The notes under the pieces are model-generated. The model made no database searches, was not told where the DNA came from, and was given only the letters and a program-made list of their open reading frames with translations. A DNA stretch of 64,000 nucleotides, from the NCBI RefSeq assembly GCF_037622515.1, contig NZ_JBBJCN010000007.1:62001-126000 (forward strand), given 5' to 3'. The DNA comes from Paradesertivirga superstes (GTDB lineage Bacteria; Bacteroidota; Bacteroidia; Sphingobacteriales; Sphingobacteriaceae). Positions 24,634 through 33,099 of the stretch are shown here, piece by piece (position 1 is the first letter of the stretch; each line of letters starts with the position of its first letter). A program made the translations under genes and the position numbers.

Positions 24634-27600
24634 TCAGTTAAGCTTAGCGGCCAATACACAAGCCTTTCTGAACTTTTTTGATTTTCCATCAAGGTTAAAC
24701 ACGTCAAAATAAACAATGTAGACACCTATTTCTGCTCTTTGCTCATTATCCGTCATTCCATCCCAAGTTAAGGTTCCTTCTGCTGCAAGAGTTATGTTTT
24801 TTGCCAGGCGCCTTATTAGTATTCCATTATCATCATAAACACTCACGTTTGCAACCAGTCCGGCATCCTTAAACTTATAATTGATTTGCAAAGCATCTTC
24901 AAAACCATCATTATCGGGCGATAGGGTTTTGGAGCCTAACACTATTTCCTCCGATGCCTGCAACAATATACCCACTGATTGAGAATTTTTATAACCAGGA
25001 GTTGCATAACCTGCAGAAGCAGCCGCCGACCGAAAATTGCCTGGATCATTACTGGGTCTGTTGAATGCAGATCTTTCAAGAGACACACCTTTGGGATCTT
25101 TAATTAAACGGAAATGCATTTTTTCATTATAGTCGAGTTGGTCGATACGGCTTTCGCCGGATAAGATTACAACAGATCCCTCGGCATTATTAAATGCCGG
25201 CATCGAGGCCACTTTTAAAAAAGCATGTGGGTTTTCTGTATGGTATTCGGCTTTAATGTTATCAGGATCGGTTGTAAGGACCAAATAGGCACCCGGTTCT
25301 AAAGTTTTAGAATTATCAGTCAGCTTTTTTCTGTTTATGATACTGTCCGGAGCTTTAATTGTAGAAACAGAAATATCTTTCAGGTCAAATAAATGATTGG
25401 AGTTGTTATAAATTTCAATAAAATCTGCTCCGCCGGTACGTGGATTAAAGAGGATTTCACTGATTAATATGTCTCCTTTTTGGACCTTATCGGGATAGAA
25501 AAACTCAGCAAAGTTATTGGAGGATGAGACGAGTGTGCCTGAGCAATCGGCTATGTTAGAGCCCGTAACTTTGTATGTACTCCCTCGATGAATCGGACCA
25601 GATAATTGCAAACTTACTTCATTAAATGCATCTGAGTTTATTTTAACTGCGGATGGTTTTCCTGCTCCATTATTAATAGTATAATTGTCAGGGTTTGATG
25701 CTATTAAGCTATCCGGTGCACGGTTGAATTTTAGCGAGATGTTTAGGCTATCTATCAGACTTGCCTGTATGATTGTAAGCGGCTGATTGCTATTCAGCTT
25801 ATGTACTGAATTCTGCATTCCCGGGGTTCCTCCGTCAGGGTTATTACTTGCCATCCAGTTTTGTGACGCGGTACAAATTGATTGATTTTCTATTCGCTCC
25901 AGTGACCAGCCGCCGGATTTCTTAAAGCTATCCCTATACCAGCTGTCTTTGTATAGAATCGAATCTACAGAACGGCCCTTAAAGCTTCTAAGTGTAATTT
26001 GATCTGACGCGTTATTTAAAGGAGGCCATGGGGAAAGACCTAAAGTTTTACCATATGAATTGTAAAGTAAAGTATCTACAAGCGGACAAAGAATTAAATA
26101 TTGTTGAGGCAAAATTGAAGCGTTTTTTAAAATGGTTTTTGTGGTCGGGTCGTTCAATGTCCACCCATCCAGATAAATTGTATCCTTGCCAGGGTTGTAT
26201 ATCTCTATGAATTCCACCAGAGGTAGTTTTACTTCGGGAGAAGGATCGGCAAAAATTTCTGTAATAACCAAATTCGCGGTATCCAGCCTTACTGGTGGTA
26301 GTTTAGGCGCGGTGAAATTTAAGGTGTTCGTAATAATAGTATTCCCGGCGCAGTCCTTTAATTGTGAAAGTTTTAGTTTGTAATCGGTGTTTTCAATAAA
26401 TTTTTCAGTAAAAACTAATCGAACGTCTTTTGGCTTTTCAGAAAAGGTTATCGACTTAATATTCCCCGAACCCGGCTCTAAGCTAAATGCATTTATAGCT
26501 GTAGAAACATCAGCGTATTTATTGAAAAATAGTTGAATACTTGTATCAGATATCTGTTTAATACTATCGGTTTTGAATGTAATTAAATCGTTGTTGTTTA
26601 CAGAAACCGAATTTTTTCTGCCAGGGGTTCCTCCGGAAGGATCAATAGATGAAGTCCAGTTGAATGCTCCCTTACAAACTGAATTTACATCAATCCGTTC
26701 AATCGACCAGCCCCCTTGTTTTTTGTGAGCTGAGCTATGAAATGAATCATGGTAGCTAATGGAATCTACCATGCGTCCTTTAAAGCTTTTCATGAAGACC
26801 TGACCAGATGCATTGCTTAATCCTGGCCATTGAGAAATACCTTTCGTTTGACCAAAAGATTGATATTGTGAGGTGTCCGCAGCAGGGCAAAGAACCAGAT
26901 AATTGTTCGGAGAAATCGAAATTTTCCTTATGGTGGTTTTCCCGGACGATGTATGTAATGTCCAGCTATCCAGATCAATTGTATCTTTTCCGGGATTAAA
27001 GATCTCAACAAATTCTGCAAGAGGTAATTTTACTTCAGGAGAAGGATCAGCAAAGATCTCGGTAATAAAAAGCCTGGCGGTATCTGTTCTAATCGGCGAA
27101 AGGGTAGGTGTGATAAAACTTAAAGTGTTGTTAGGAGTGATTTCATTCCCGGCACAATCTTTTAATTGTGAGATATTTAAGTGATATGAAGTGTTAGCCG
27201 ATAAAGAATCGATCAATTCCAATGTGGCAACTCGAGCCTTTGTATCAAAGTGTACTGCTTTTATATTGGCAGCCGGATTCAATGTGAAGGCGTTTAAAGA
27301 AGTTGAGATATCAGCGTGTTTATTAAAATAAACATGAACACTTGTATCAGAGGCTTGCTTAATACTGTCCGCCTTAAACGCAATCTGATCATAGTTATTT
27401 AAACCAGCAGCATTCGCCTTTCCAGGGCTGCCACCAAAAATATCAATAGAAGAAGTCCAGTTAAATAAGCCCTGACAAACTGAAGAAAAATCAATTCTTT
27501 CAAGTGACCATCCCCCTTGTTTTTTGGTGGTTGCGCTGTGAAAGGTATCTCCATAAGCGATCGAATCAACCAAGCGTCCTTTAAAGCTTTTGATGAAAAT

Positions 27601-30453
27601 CTGGCCAGATGAATTATTTAATACGGGCCAGGGAGAAAGTCCTGATGTTTTGCCAAAAGTCTTATATTGAGTGGTGTCAGAGGCAGGACAGAGGATAAGA
27701 TATTCTTTTGGAAAAATAGAGATCTTCTTTAAAACAGCTTTCGAAGATGAGGTATTCAATGTCCATCCATCAAGATCAATGGTATCCTTTCCGGGATTAT
27801 AAATTTCCACAAATTCTACCAATGGTAATTGTACTTCAGGAGAAGGGTCAGCTAAGATTTCGGTGATGTAAAGCTTTGCCGTATCTAATCTTACAGGCGG
27901 TAGCTTTTGAGTTGTAAAACTTAAGGTGTTTTGTATAATAGTTTTCCCTGTACAGTCTTTTAAATCAGAAATAGATAATTGGTATGAAGTATTGTGCAGA
28001 AATGAATTGCTAAAAAGTAGTGCTGCCTCTTTTGCTTTTAAGTCAAACGATGCCGATTTTAATGTGCCAGAGGCTGGATTTATAGAGAAAGAATTATTCG
28101 CCGTTGAAGGATCTGCTGATTTATTGAAATAAACTGTAAGCGTTGAATCTGATGTTTGCTTCATGCTGTCAGCATTAAAAGCGACCCGATCATAATTCGG
28201 AATGTTTACTGAATTTTGCCTTCCGGGAGTTCCGCCGCTTGTATCAACAGAAGAAGTCCAGTTAAATATACCGCCGCAAACTGAGTTAAAATCAACTCTT
28301 TCTAATGACCATCCGCCTTGTTTTTTGTTTGTCTGGTGCCAGGTGTCAGAATACGAAATTGAGTCGGTTAACCTACCTTTAAAGCTTTTTAGAGTGATTT
28401 GGTCTGATGTATTATTTAACGAAGGCCAGGGTGTTAATCCAATAGTTTTTCCATACTGTTTGTATTGAAGGGTATCTGCCGAAGGACAGAGAATTATATA
28501 TTCTTTGGGGAATATTAACCTCTTACTTACTAAAGCCTTGGTTGTGGGGTCGTTAAGGGTCCATCCATCCAGGTCAATAGTATCCTTGCCGGGATTAAAG
28601 ATCTCAACAAATTCTGCGAGCGGTAATCTGATTTCGGGTGATGGATCGGCAAAGATTTCTGTGATGCAGATCCTGCCGGTGTCGAGTCGTACAGGAGGGA
28701 GTTTGGGTGTCGTAAATTGAAACGTATTTAGTCCAATTGAATTTCCTGCGCAATCTTTAAGCTGGGAAACACTTAACTGATAGGAAGTATCGGGAGAGAA
28801 TTTAGAGCTGTAAGTTAATTTTGCTTGTTTGGCGCTGCTATCAAAAACTAAAGCTTTTAGATTTCCTGAAACCGGAGATAGATTGAATGAATTATTTGAG
28901 GCGGAAATATCTGCAGGCTTATTGAAGTAAACGTTTAGAGTGCTGTCGGATAGATATTGAATACTATCAGCCTTAAAAGCTAACTGATCGTAATTGGGGA
29001 TGAATACAGAATTTTGTTTTCCCGGTGTTCCTCCTGCGGAATCTGTAGCGGCCGTCCAGTTGAACAATCCCGGACAAGCCGATTTATAATTTATCCTCTC
29101 CAACGACCATCCTCCTTGCTTTTTTATAGCCGTTGGATACCAGGTATCAGAATAAGCAACAGAATCAATTGTCTTATTTTCCGGGCTTACCAGTTTTATA
29201 ATATCTGAGGCGTTATTTAGCGTTGGCCAGGGTGATAGTCCTAAGGTTTTTCCATAATGCTTAAATTCGCTGGTGTCCGCTTTAGCGCAAAGAATAAGAT
29301 ATTCGCCTGATTTTATACTGTCTGCTGGCAGAATTGCAGTTGACGCAGGATCTGAATATTTCCAGTTTTTGAGTGAAATAGTTTGATTCGCGGTATTTAA
29401 AAGTTCGATGAATTCTACTGATGGCAAATCAATCTGGGGTGATGGGTCTGAAAAAATTTCATTGATAATGATATCTCCTTTTACTGCACGGAATGGTTTG
29501 ATAAAAGAAAACGTAGCGGTTTTATCAGAAGATATTAAATTACCCGCTTTATCTTTAATGTTCGAAACAGTTAGAAGGAAAGATGCTGTAATTAGTCCCT
29601 TGGAAAGTTCCAGACTGTATTTGGAAGCATCTGCTGTAGTTTTAACTGATATAGGATTTCCGTAATTATTGTTTATAGAGTAGTTCGATAAAGATTTTGC
29701 CGAAACACTATCAACAGGTTCATCGAATAGTATTTCTAAACTTGTAGAATCAACTACGGTCGCAGATAGTAATTTAGGCGGACTTGTATCAAAATTTAAG
29801 GCGTTTATTTTAAAGTCATCAAAAAAGTGCTTCTGGAAAAAGCTTGATGTGAATTGCTGGATAAAAATTCCAAAATAGCCCGATGTTGTAACACTTGCAT
29901 CCTGAAACGTGCCTTCTGTTATATATGAGGTTCCCAATCCGGTAATATCCCGTTCAAGGGTAAATACATTTGAAGCAGTCCGGGTTACTCTTATTTTAAC
30001 TTTATTGTTTGACGTGTTCAGGATTCCATCAATTCCGTCAATTAACTTGGTGCTTGATGCAGTCGTTCCGGATCGTTTAAATAAGCAAACTTCATCATTT
30101 GTATTTCCGAGACGTACAAAGTAGCCGTTAATACTGGCTGATTGCAGATTTGCCTGATCGGACGTCAAATAAACATCCACATAGTTTGCACCCGAAGGAT
30201 TGAACTGGAGGTTTACCCAGAACTCCCACTGACAACTCGTGGCTAAATTATTAACTGTACTCAAATACAGATTACTGCTTGCTGTTGTTGAGTTTGACCG
30301 CAGCTGATCAGTAACGACAATAAAGTCATTTCCGGAATTACTTCCGGTCCAAACCGGGGAACTTGTAAGATTCCCGTCATTAAACGACTCATTTAATTGC
30401 GAAAAGGCAAATTTCCCACATAAAATGAGTGGAAAAAGTAGATATTTTTTCAT
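24634..30453 (-). CDS. Giant secreted multi-domain lamin-tail (LTD) protein
   Basis: 1939 residues from ATG 30453 (MKKYLLFPLILCGKFAFSQ, a signal peptide). An upstream extension to 30858 is rejected because it lies over asd. Order: a lectin/laminin-G-like sandwich (about 20-205), an Ig-like domain (about 225-320), then LTD domains near residues 328, 596, 861, 1126, 1394 and 1664, with Big_5-like Ig domains between them, and a FlgD-like Ig domain at the end (about 1840-1939; LSPDNDGFEDALQI). LTD2-LTD5 share the motif ITEIFADPSPEVKLPL and a GKDTIDLDGWTL segment. LTDs in bacteria occur on secreted surface proteins and nucleases; no nuclease domain is seen here. Export past the outer membrane is not explained, as no standard T9SS tail is present. 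Confidence 0.9.
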   Translation of the reverse strand: MKKYLLFPLILCGKFAFSQLNESFNDGNLTSSPVWTGSNSGNDFIVVTDQLRSNSTTASSNLYLSTVNNLATSCQWEFWVNLQFNPSGANYVDVYLTSDQANLQSASINGYFVRLGNTNDEVCLFKRSGTTASSTKLIDGIDGILNTSNNKVKIRVTRTASNVFTLERDITGLGTSYITEGTFQDASVTTSGYFGIFIQQFTSSFFQKHFFDDFKINALNFDTSPPKLLSATVVDSTSLEILFDEPVDSVSAKSLSNYSINNNYGNPISVKTTADASKYSLELSKGLITASFLLTVSNIKDKAGNLISSDKTATFSFIKPFRAVKGDIIINEIFSDPSPQIDLPSVEFIELLNTANQTISLKNWKYSDPASTAILPADSIKSGEYLILCAKADTSEFKHYGKTLGLSPWPTLNNASDIIKLVSPENKTIDSVAYSDTWYPTAIKKQGGWSLERINYKSACPGLFNWTAATDSAGGTPGKQNSVFIPNYDQLAFKADSIQYLSDSTLNVYFNKPADISASNNSFNLSPVSGNLKALVFDSSAKQAKLTYSSKFSPDTSYQLSVSQLKDCAGNSIGLNTFQFTTPKLPPVRLDTGRICITEIFADPSPEIRLPLAEFVEIFNPGKDTIDLDGWTLNDPTTKALVSKRLIFPKEYIILCPSADTLQYKQYGKTIGLTPWPSLNNTSDQITLKSFKGRLTDSISYSDTWHQTNKKQGGWSLERVDFNSVCGGIFNWTSSVDTSGGTPGRQNSVNIPNYDRVAFNADSMKQTSDSTLTVYFNKSADPSTANNSFSINPASGTLKSASFDLKAKEAALLFSNSFLHNTSYQLSISDLKDCTGKTIIQNTLSFTTQKLPPVRLDTAKLYITEILADPSPEVQLPLVEFVEIYNPGKDTIDLDGWTLNTSSSKAVLKKISIFPKEYLILCPASDTTQYKTFGKTSGLSPWPVLNNSSGQIFIKSFKGRLVDSIAYGDTFHSATTKKQGGWSLERIDFSSVCQGLFNWTSSIDIFGGSPGKANAAGLNNYDQIAFKADSIKQASDTSVHVYFNKHADISTSLNAFTLNPAANIKAVHFDTKARVATLELIDSLSANTSYHLNISQLKDCAGNEITPNNTLSFITPTLSPIRTDTARLFITEIFADPSPEVKLPLAEFVEIFNPGKDTIDLDSWTLHTSSGKTTIRKISISPNNYLVLCPAADTSQYQSFGQTKGISQWPGLSNASGQVFMKSFKGRMVDSISYHDSFHSSAHKKQGGWSIERIDVNSVCKGAFNWTSSIDPSGGTPGRKNSVSVNNNDLITFKTDSIKQISDTSIQLFFNKYADVSTAINAFSLEPGSGNIKSITFSEKPKDVRLVFTEKFIENTDYKLKLSQLKDCAGNTIITNTLNFTAPKLPPVRLDTANLVITEIFADPSPEVKLPLVEFIEIYNPGKDTIYLDGWTLNDPTTKTILKNASILPQQYLILCPLVDTLLYNSYGKTLGLSPWPPLNNASDQITLRSFKGRSVDSILYKDSWYRDSFKKSGGWSLERIENQSICTASQNWMASNNPDGGTPGMQNSVHKLNSNQPLTIIQASLIDSLNISLKFNRAPDSLIASNPDNYTINNGAGKPSAVKINSDAFNEVSLQLSGPIHRGSTYKVTGSNIADCSGTLVSSSNNFAEFFYPDKVQKGDILISEILFNPRTGGADFIEIYNNSNHLFDLKDISVSTIKAPDSIINRKKLTDNSKTLEPGAYLVLTTDPDNIKAEYHTENPHAFLKVASMPAFNNAEGSVVILSGESRIDQLDYNEKMHFRLIKDPKGVSLERSAFNRPSNDPGNFRSAAASAGYATPGYKNSQSVGILLQASEEIVLGSKTLSPDNDGFEDALQINYKFKDAGLVANVSVYDDNGILIRRLAKNITLAAEGTLTWDGMTDNEQRAEIGVYIVYFDVFNLDGKSKKFRKACVLAAKLN
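26200..29480. repeat. Tandem ~800-bp coding repeats in the LTD gene
   Basis: The DNA encoding the ADPSPE motif recurs near 26228, 27031, 27832, 28628 and 29432, at steps of about 803, 801, 796 and 804 bp. The first four copies are clearly similar at the DNA level; the fifth (29432) is diverged. Each unit holds one LTD and one Ig-like domain. Such repeats can recombine or collapse in assemblies. Confidence 0.85.
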
Positions 30454-30502
30454 CTTTGGCAGATAATTAATAATTGAAAGTAATAAATAATTTACAAAAC
30501 AA

Positions 30503-31498
30503 ATGAAAGTCGCAGTTGTAGGCGCTACCGGCCTTGTAGGTTCGGTGATGTTAAAAGTTTTAGCAGAGCGCAATTTTCCGGTTACTGAATTGATTCCCGT
30601 AGCATCAGCAAAAAGTGCTGGTAAAGAAGTGGAATTCAAGGGCAAGAAGTATAAGGTTGTAACCGTGGAAGATGCAATTAAGATGAAGCCTGAAGTTGCT
30701 TTGTTTTCTGCAGGCGGCAGTACTTCATTAGAGCAGGCGCCTCTATTTGCGGCAGCCGGCATTACGGTGATCGATAACTCTTCTGCATGGAGAATGGATC
30801 CTACTAAAAAACTGGTGGTTCCGGAGGTAAATGCGCATGTATTAACTGCTGAAGACAAAATTATAGCGAATCCAAATTGTTCGACTATTCAAATGGTAGT
30901 GGTATTACAACCGCTTCATGCAAAATATAAAATTAAGAGGGTAGTAGTTTCAACTTATCAGTCGGTTACCGGAACAGGTGTAAAGGCGGTTGAACAGCTA
31001 ATGAATGAGCGCAATGGCATAGAAGGGCCAATGGCTTATCCTTATCCTATTGATTTAAACGTCATCCCTCAGATCGATGTTTTCCAGGATAACGGATACA
31101 CTAAGGAAGAGATGAAAATGATCCTTGAAACTAAAAAAATCATGGGCGATGATTCAATTCGTGTAACAGCAACTACCGTTCGTATTCCGGTAATGGGTGG
31201 ACACTCGGAATCTGTGAATATAGAGTTTGAGAATGATTTTGACTTAGCGGAAGTTCGGAGCTTGCTGGAGCAGCAGGAAGGTGTGATCGTTGTTGATGAT
31301 CCTGCAAACCTAAAATATCCGATGCCTAAAGATGCTCATGAAAAAGATGAAGTATTGGTTGGACGTATTCGTCGTGATGAATCACTCGATAACACTCTAA
31401 ACTTGTGGGTGGTTGCGGATAACCTTCGTAAAGGCGCTGCAACAAATGCTGTTCAGATCGCAGAGTATCTATTAAAAAAAGGTATCCTGAAAGGGTAA
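30503..31498 (+). CDS. asd: Aspartate-semialdehyde dehydrogenase
   Basis: 331 residues; NADPH-dependent reduction of aspartyl phosphate to aspartate semialdehyde, the branch point to lysine, threonine, methionine and diaminopimelate for peptidoglycan. The N-terminal VAVVGATGLVGSVMLKVL is the NADP site, the catalytic cysteine is in NPNCSTIQMV (about residue 128), and the histidine is in MGGHSESV. Length is normal. The ATG is 49 bp from the divergent LTD gene. A terminator follows within 25 bp. Confidence 0.97.
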   Translation: MKVAVVGATGLVGSVMLKVLAERNFPVTELIPVASAKSAGKEVEFKGKKYKVVTVEDAIKMKPEVALFSAGGSTSLEQAPLFAAAGITVIDNSSAWRMDPTKKLVVPEVNAHVLTAEDKIIANPNCSTIQMVVVLQPLHAKYKIKRVVVSTYQSVTGTGVKAVEQLMNERNGIEGPMAYPYPIDLNVIPQIDVFQDNGYTKEEMKMILETKKIMGDDSIRVTATTVRIPVMGGHSESVNIEFENDFDLAEVRSLLEQQEGVIVVDDPANLKYPMPKDAHEKDEVLVGRIRRDESLDNTLNLWVVADNLRKGAATNAVQIAEYLLKKGILKG

Positions 31499-31518
31499 CT
31501 GATTATTCATATTTTTAC

Positions 31519-31553
31519 AAGGCGGCAAATTGATAATTTAGCCGCCTTTTTTT
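31519..31553 (+). terminator. Rho-independent terminator of asd
   Basis: Stem AAGGCGGC/GCCGCCTT (31519-31526 and 31541-31548), extended inside by AAATT/AATTT with one bulge, followed by TTTTT. Confidence 0.88.
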
Positions 31554-31589
31554 GTTGTAAAACGAGTGTTTTTTGTATTTGAAAATCAT

Positions 31590-32999
31590 ATGAAGCAGTT
31601 TATTTTTCCAATCCTGTTCATTCTGTCACAAGCAGCATGCGCTCAAACCCGCATGCCTGATATTGAAAACGCATATCTGAAATTTGAAAAAGACCCGCAG
31701 TTGAAATATGGTTTAAGCTCTTTAACTGTACTTAATTCCCTGACTGGGGAGGTAGTATTTTCAAGAAATGGAAATGTAGGTTTAGCGCCTGCATCAACGC
31801 TTAAAACGGTAACTTCTATTTCGGCGCTTCAGATTTTAGGCACAAACTTTAAATGGGAGACGACCTTGGGTTATAGTGGGACCATTACAAATGGGACCCT
31901 CAACGGGGATATTATTATTACAGGTGGGGGCGATCCAACACTTGGAAGCGACCGGTTTCCCCAATCGAAGGCAGACCTATTACTAAGCAACTGGACTGCT
32001 GCCATAAAAAGGGCGGGAATTAAAAAAATTAATGGTCGAATAATTGGCGATGATAAGTTATTTGGTACTCAAATAACTCCATTGGGATGGATATGGCAGG
32101 ATATAGGGAATTATTATGGTGCCGGGGCTACATCTCTGTCCTGGAGGGAAAATGAAATGGGCGTTAAGTTTCGTGCTGGAAATAGCCCGGGTGATAAAAC
32201 GGAATTAATGACCGACGCTAACACTTCTTTAGGGATCCAGCTCGTAAATGAAGTTAAAACAGGTGCAGCCGGAAGCGGCGATAAAGTGTACGCTTATTCT
32301 GCTCCTTATACAGATATTGTATATTTAAGAGGCACTTACGGCATCGATTTGAAGAAAACAATCATGATTTCGATGCCTGATCCGGCCCTTACCATCAGTA
32401 ATGAGTTACGTAAGGATCTCCTTAATAATGGAATGTCAATTGCTGGAATAGCCACAACCACACGCCGGCTTGATTTGACTAAAGAGAACTATTCAAAGGC
32501 ATTAACTTTTATCGACCGGTATAATTCACCTTCTCTTACTCAGGTTATCTATTGGCTGAATCAAAAGAGCATTAACCTTTATGCCGAAAATATATTAAAA
32601 ACAATCTCTATGAAGCGGGGTAAAATCATAAATACTGAAAATGGCATTTTAGAGATTCAGAAATATTGGGTTGATAAATTAGCTGTCGATGCCAATGCCC
32701 TTGCTCTTCTTGACGGAAGCGGCTTGTCGCCCGAAAACAGGATTACCAGTTTGGCAATGACCTCTATCCTTCAATCTGCAGTAAGAGAACCCTGGTTTAA
32801 TTCGTTCAAAGAAAGCCTGCCACTTAATAATGAAATGAGCATGAAAAGCGGGAGTATTCGAAACGTTTTAGCCTATGCGGGCTATCATAAAAGCTCTTCA
32901 GGTATTCCACTGACCTTCACTTTCATTACAAATAATTATAATGGAAGCACATCAGGAATTAAGCAAAAAATTTTTAAGGTTTTGAATGAGTTAAAATAG
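31590..32999 (+). CDS. dacB: D-alanyl-D-alanine carboxypeptidase/endopeptidase, PBP4 (S13 family)
   Basis: 469 residues from the ATG at 31590 (MKQFIFPILFILSQAACAQ), which gives a clean signal peptide; an ATG 24 nt earlier adds eight residues that spoil it. It is a periplasmic penicillin-binding protein that trims D-Ala or cuts crosslinks in peptidoglycan. The S-x-x-K motif is in PASTLKTVTS, the S-x-N motif in QKSINLYAEN and the K-(S/T)-G motif in MKSGSIRN. The extra domain between the first two motifs is present, as in PBP4. It follows asd, whose pathway supplies diaminopimelate. Confidence 0.93.
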   Translation: MKQFIFPILFILSQAACAQTRMPDIENAYLKFEKDPQLKYGLSSLTVLNSLTGEVVFSRNGNVGLAPASTLKTVTSISALQILGTNFKWETTLGYSGTITNGTLNGDIIITGGGDPTLGSDRFPQSKADLLLSNWTAAIKRAGIKKINGRIIGDDKLFGTQITPLGWIWQDIGNYYGAGATSLSWRENEMGVKFRAGNSPGDKTELMTDANTSLGIQLVNEVKTGAAGSGDKVYAYSAPYTDIVYLRGTYGIDLKKTIMISMPDPALTISNELRKDLLNNGMSIAGIATTTRRLDLTKENYSKALTFIDRYNSPSLTQVIYWLNQKSINLYAENILKTISMKRGKIINTENGILEIQKYWVDKLAVDANALALLDGSGLSPENRITSLAMTSILQSAVREPWFNSFKESLPLNNEMSMKSGSIRNVLAYAGYHKSSSGIPLTFTFITNNYNGSTSGIKQKIFKVLNELK

Positions 33000-33099
33000 A
33001 TTGAGTTATAAAATTTATCGGCTGCTTTATCAGAGATATCTAAAACAAATTATTTCCATAATCCGATTTATTAATAACTTTAAATAGCCGAAACTCCTA

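Noticed and set aside
30454..30858. N-terminal extension of the LTD protein gene
   Set aside because: The added 135 residues lie antisense to asd, precede a clean signal peptide start (MKKYLLF) and look like shadow coding.
31566..31589. Upstream start for dacB
   Set aside because: The eight added residues (MFFVFENH) spoil the signal peptide that starts at 31590.
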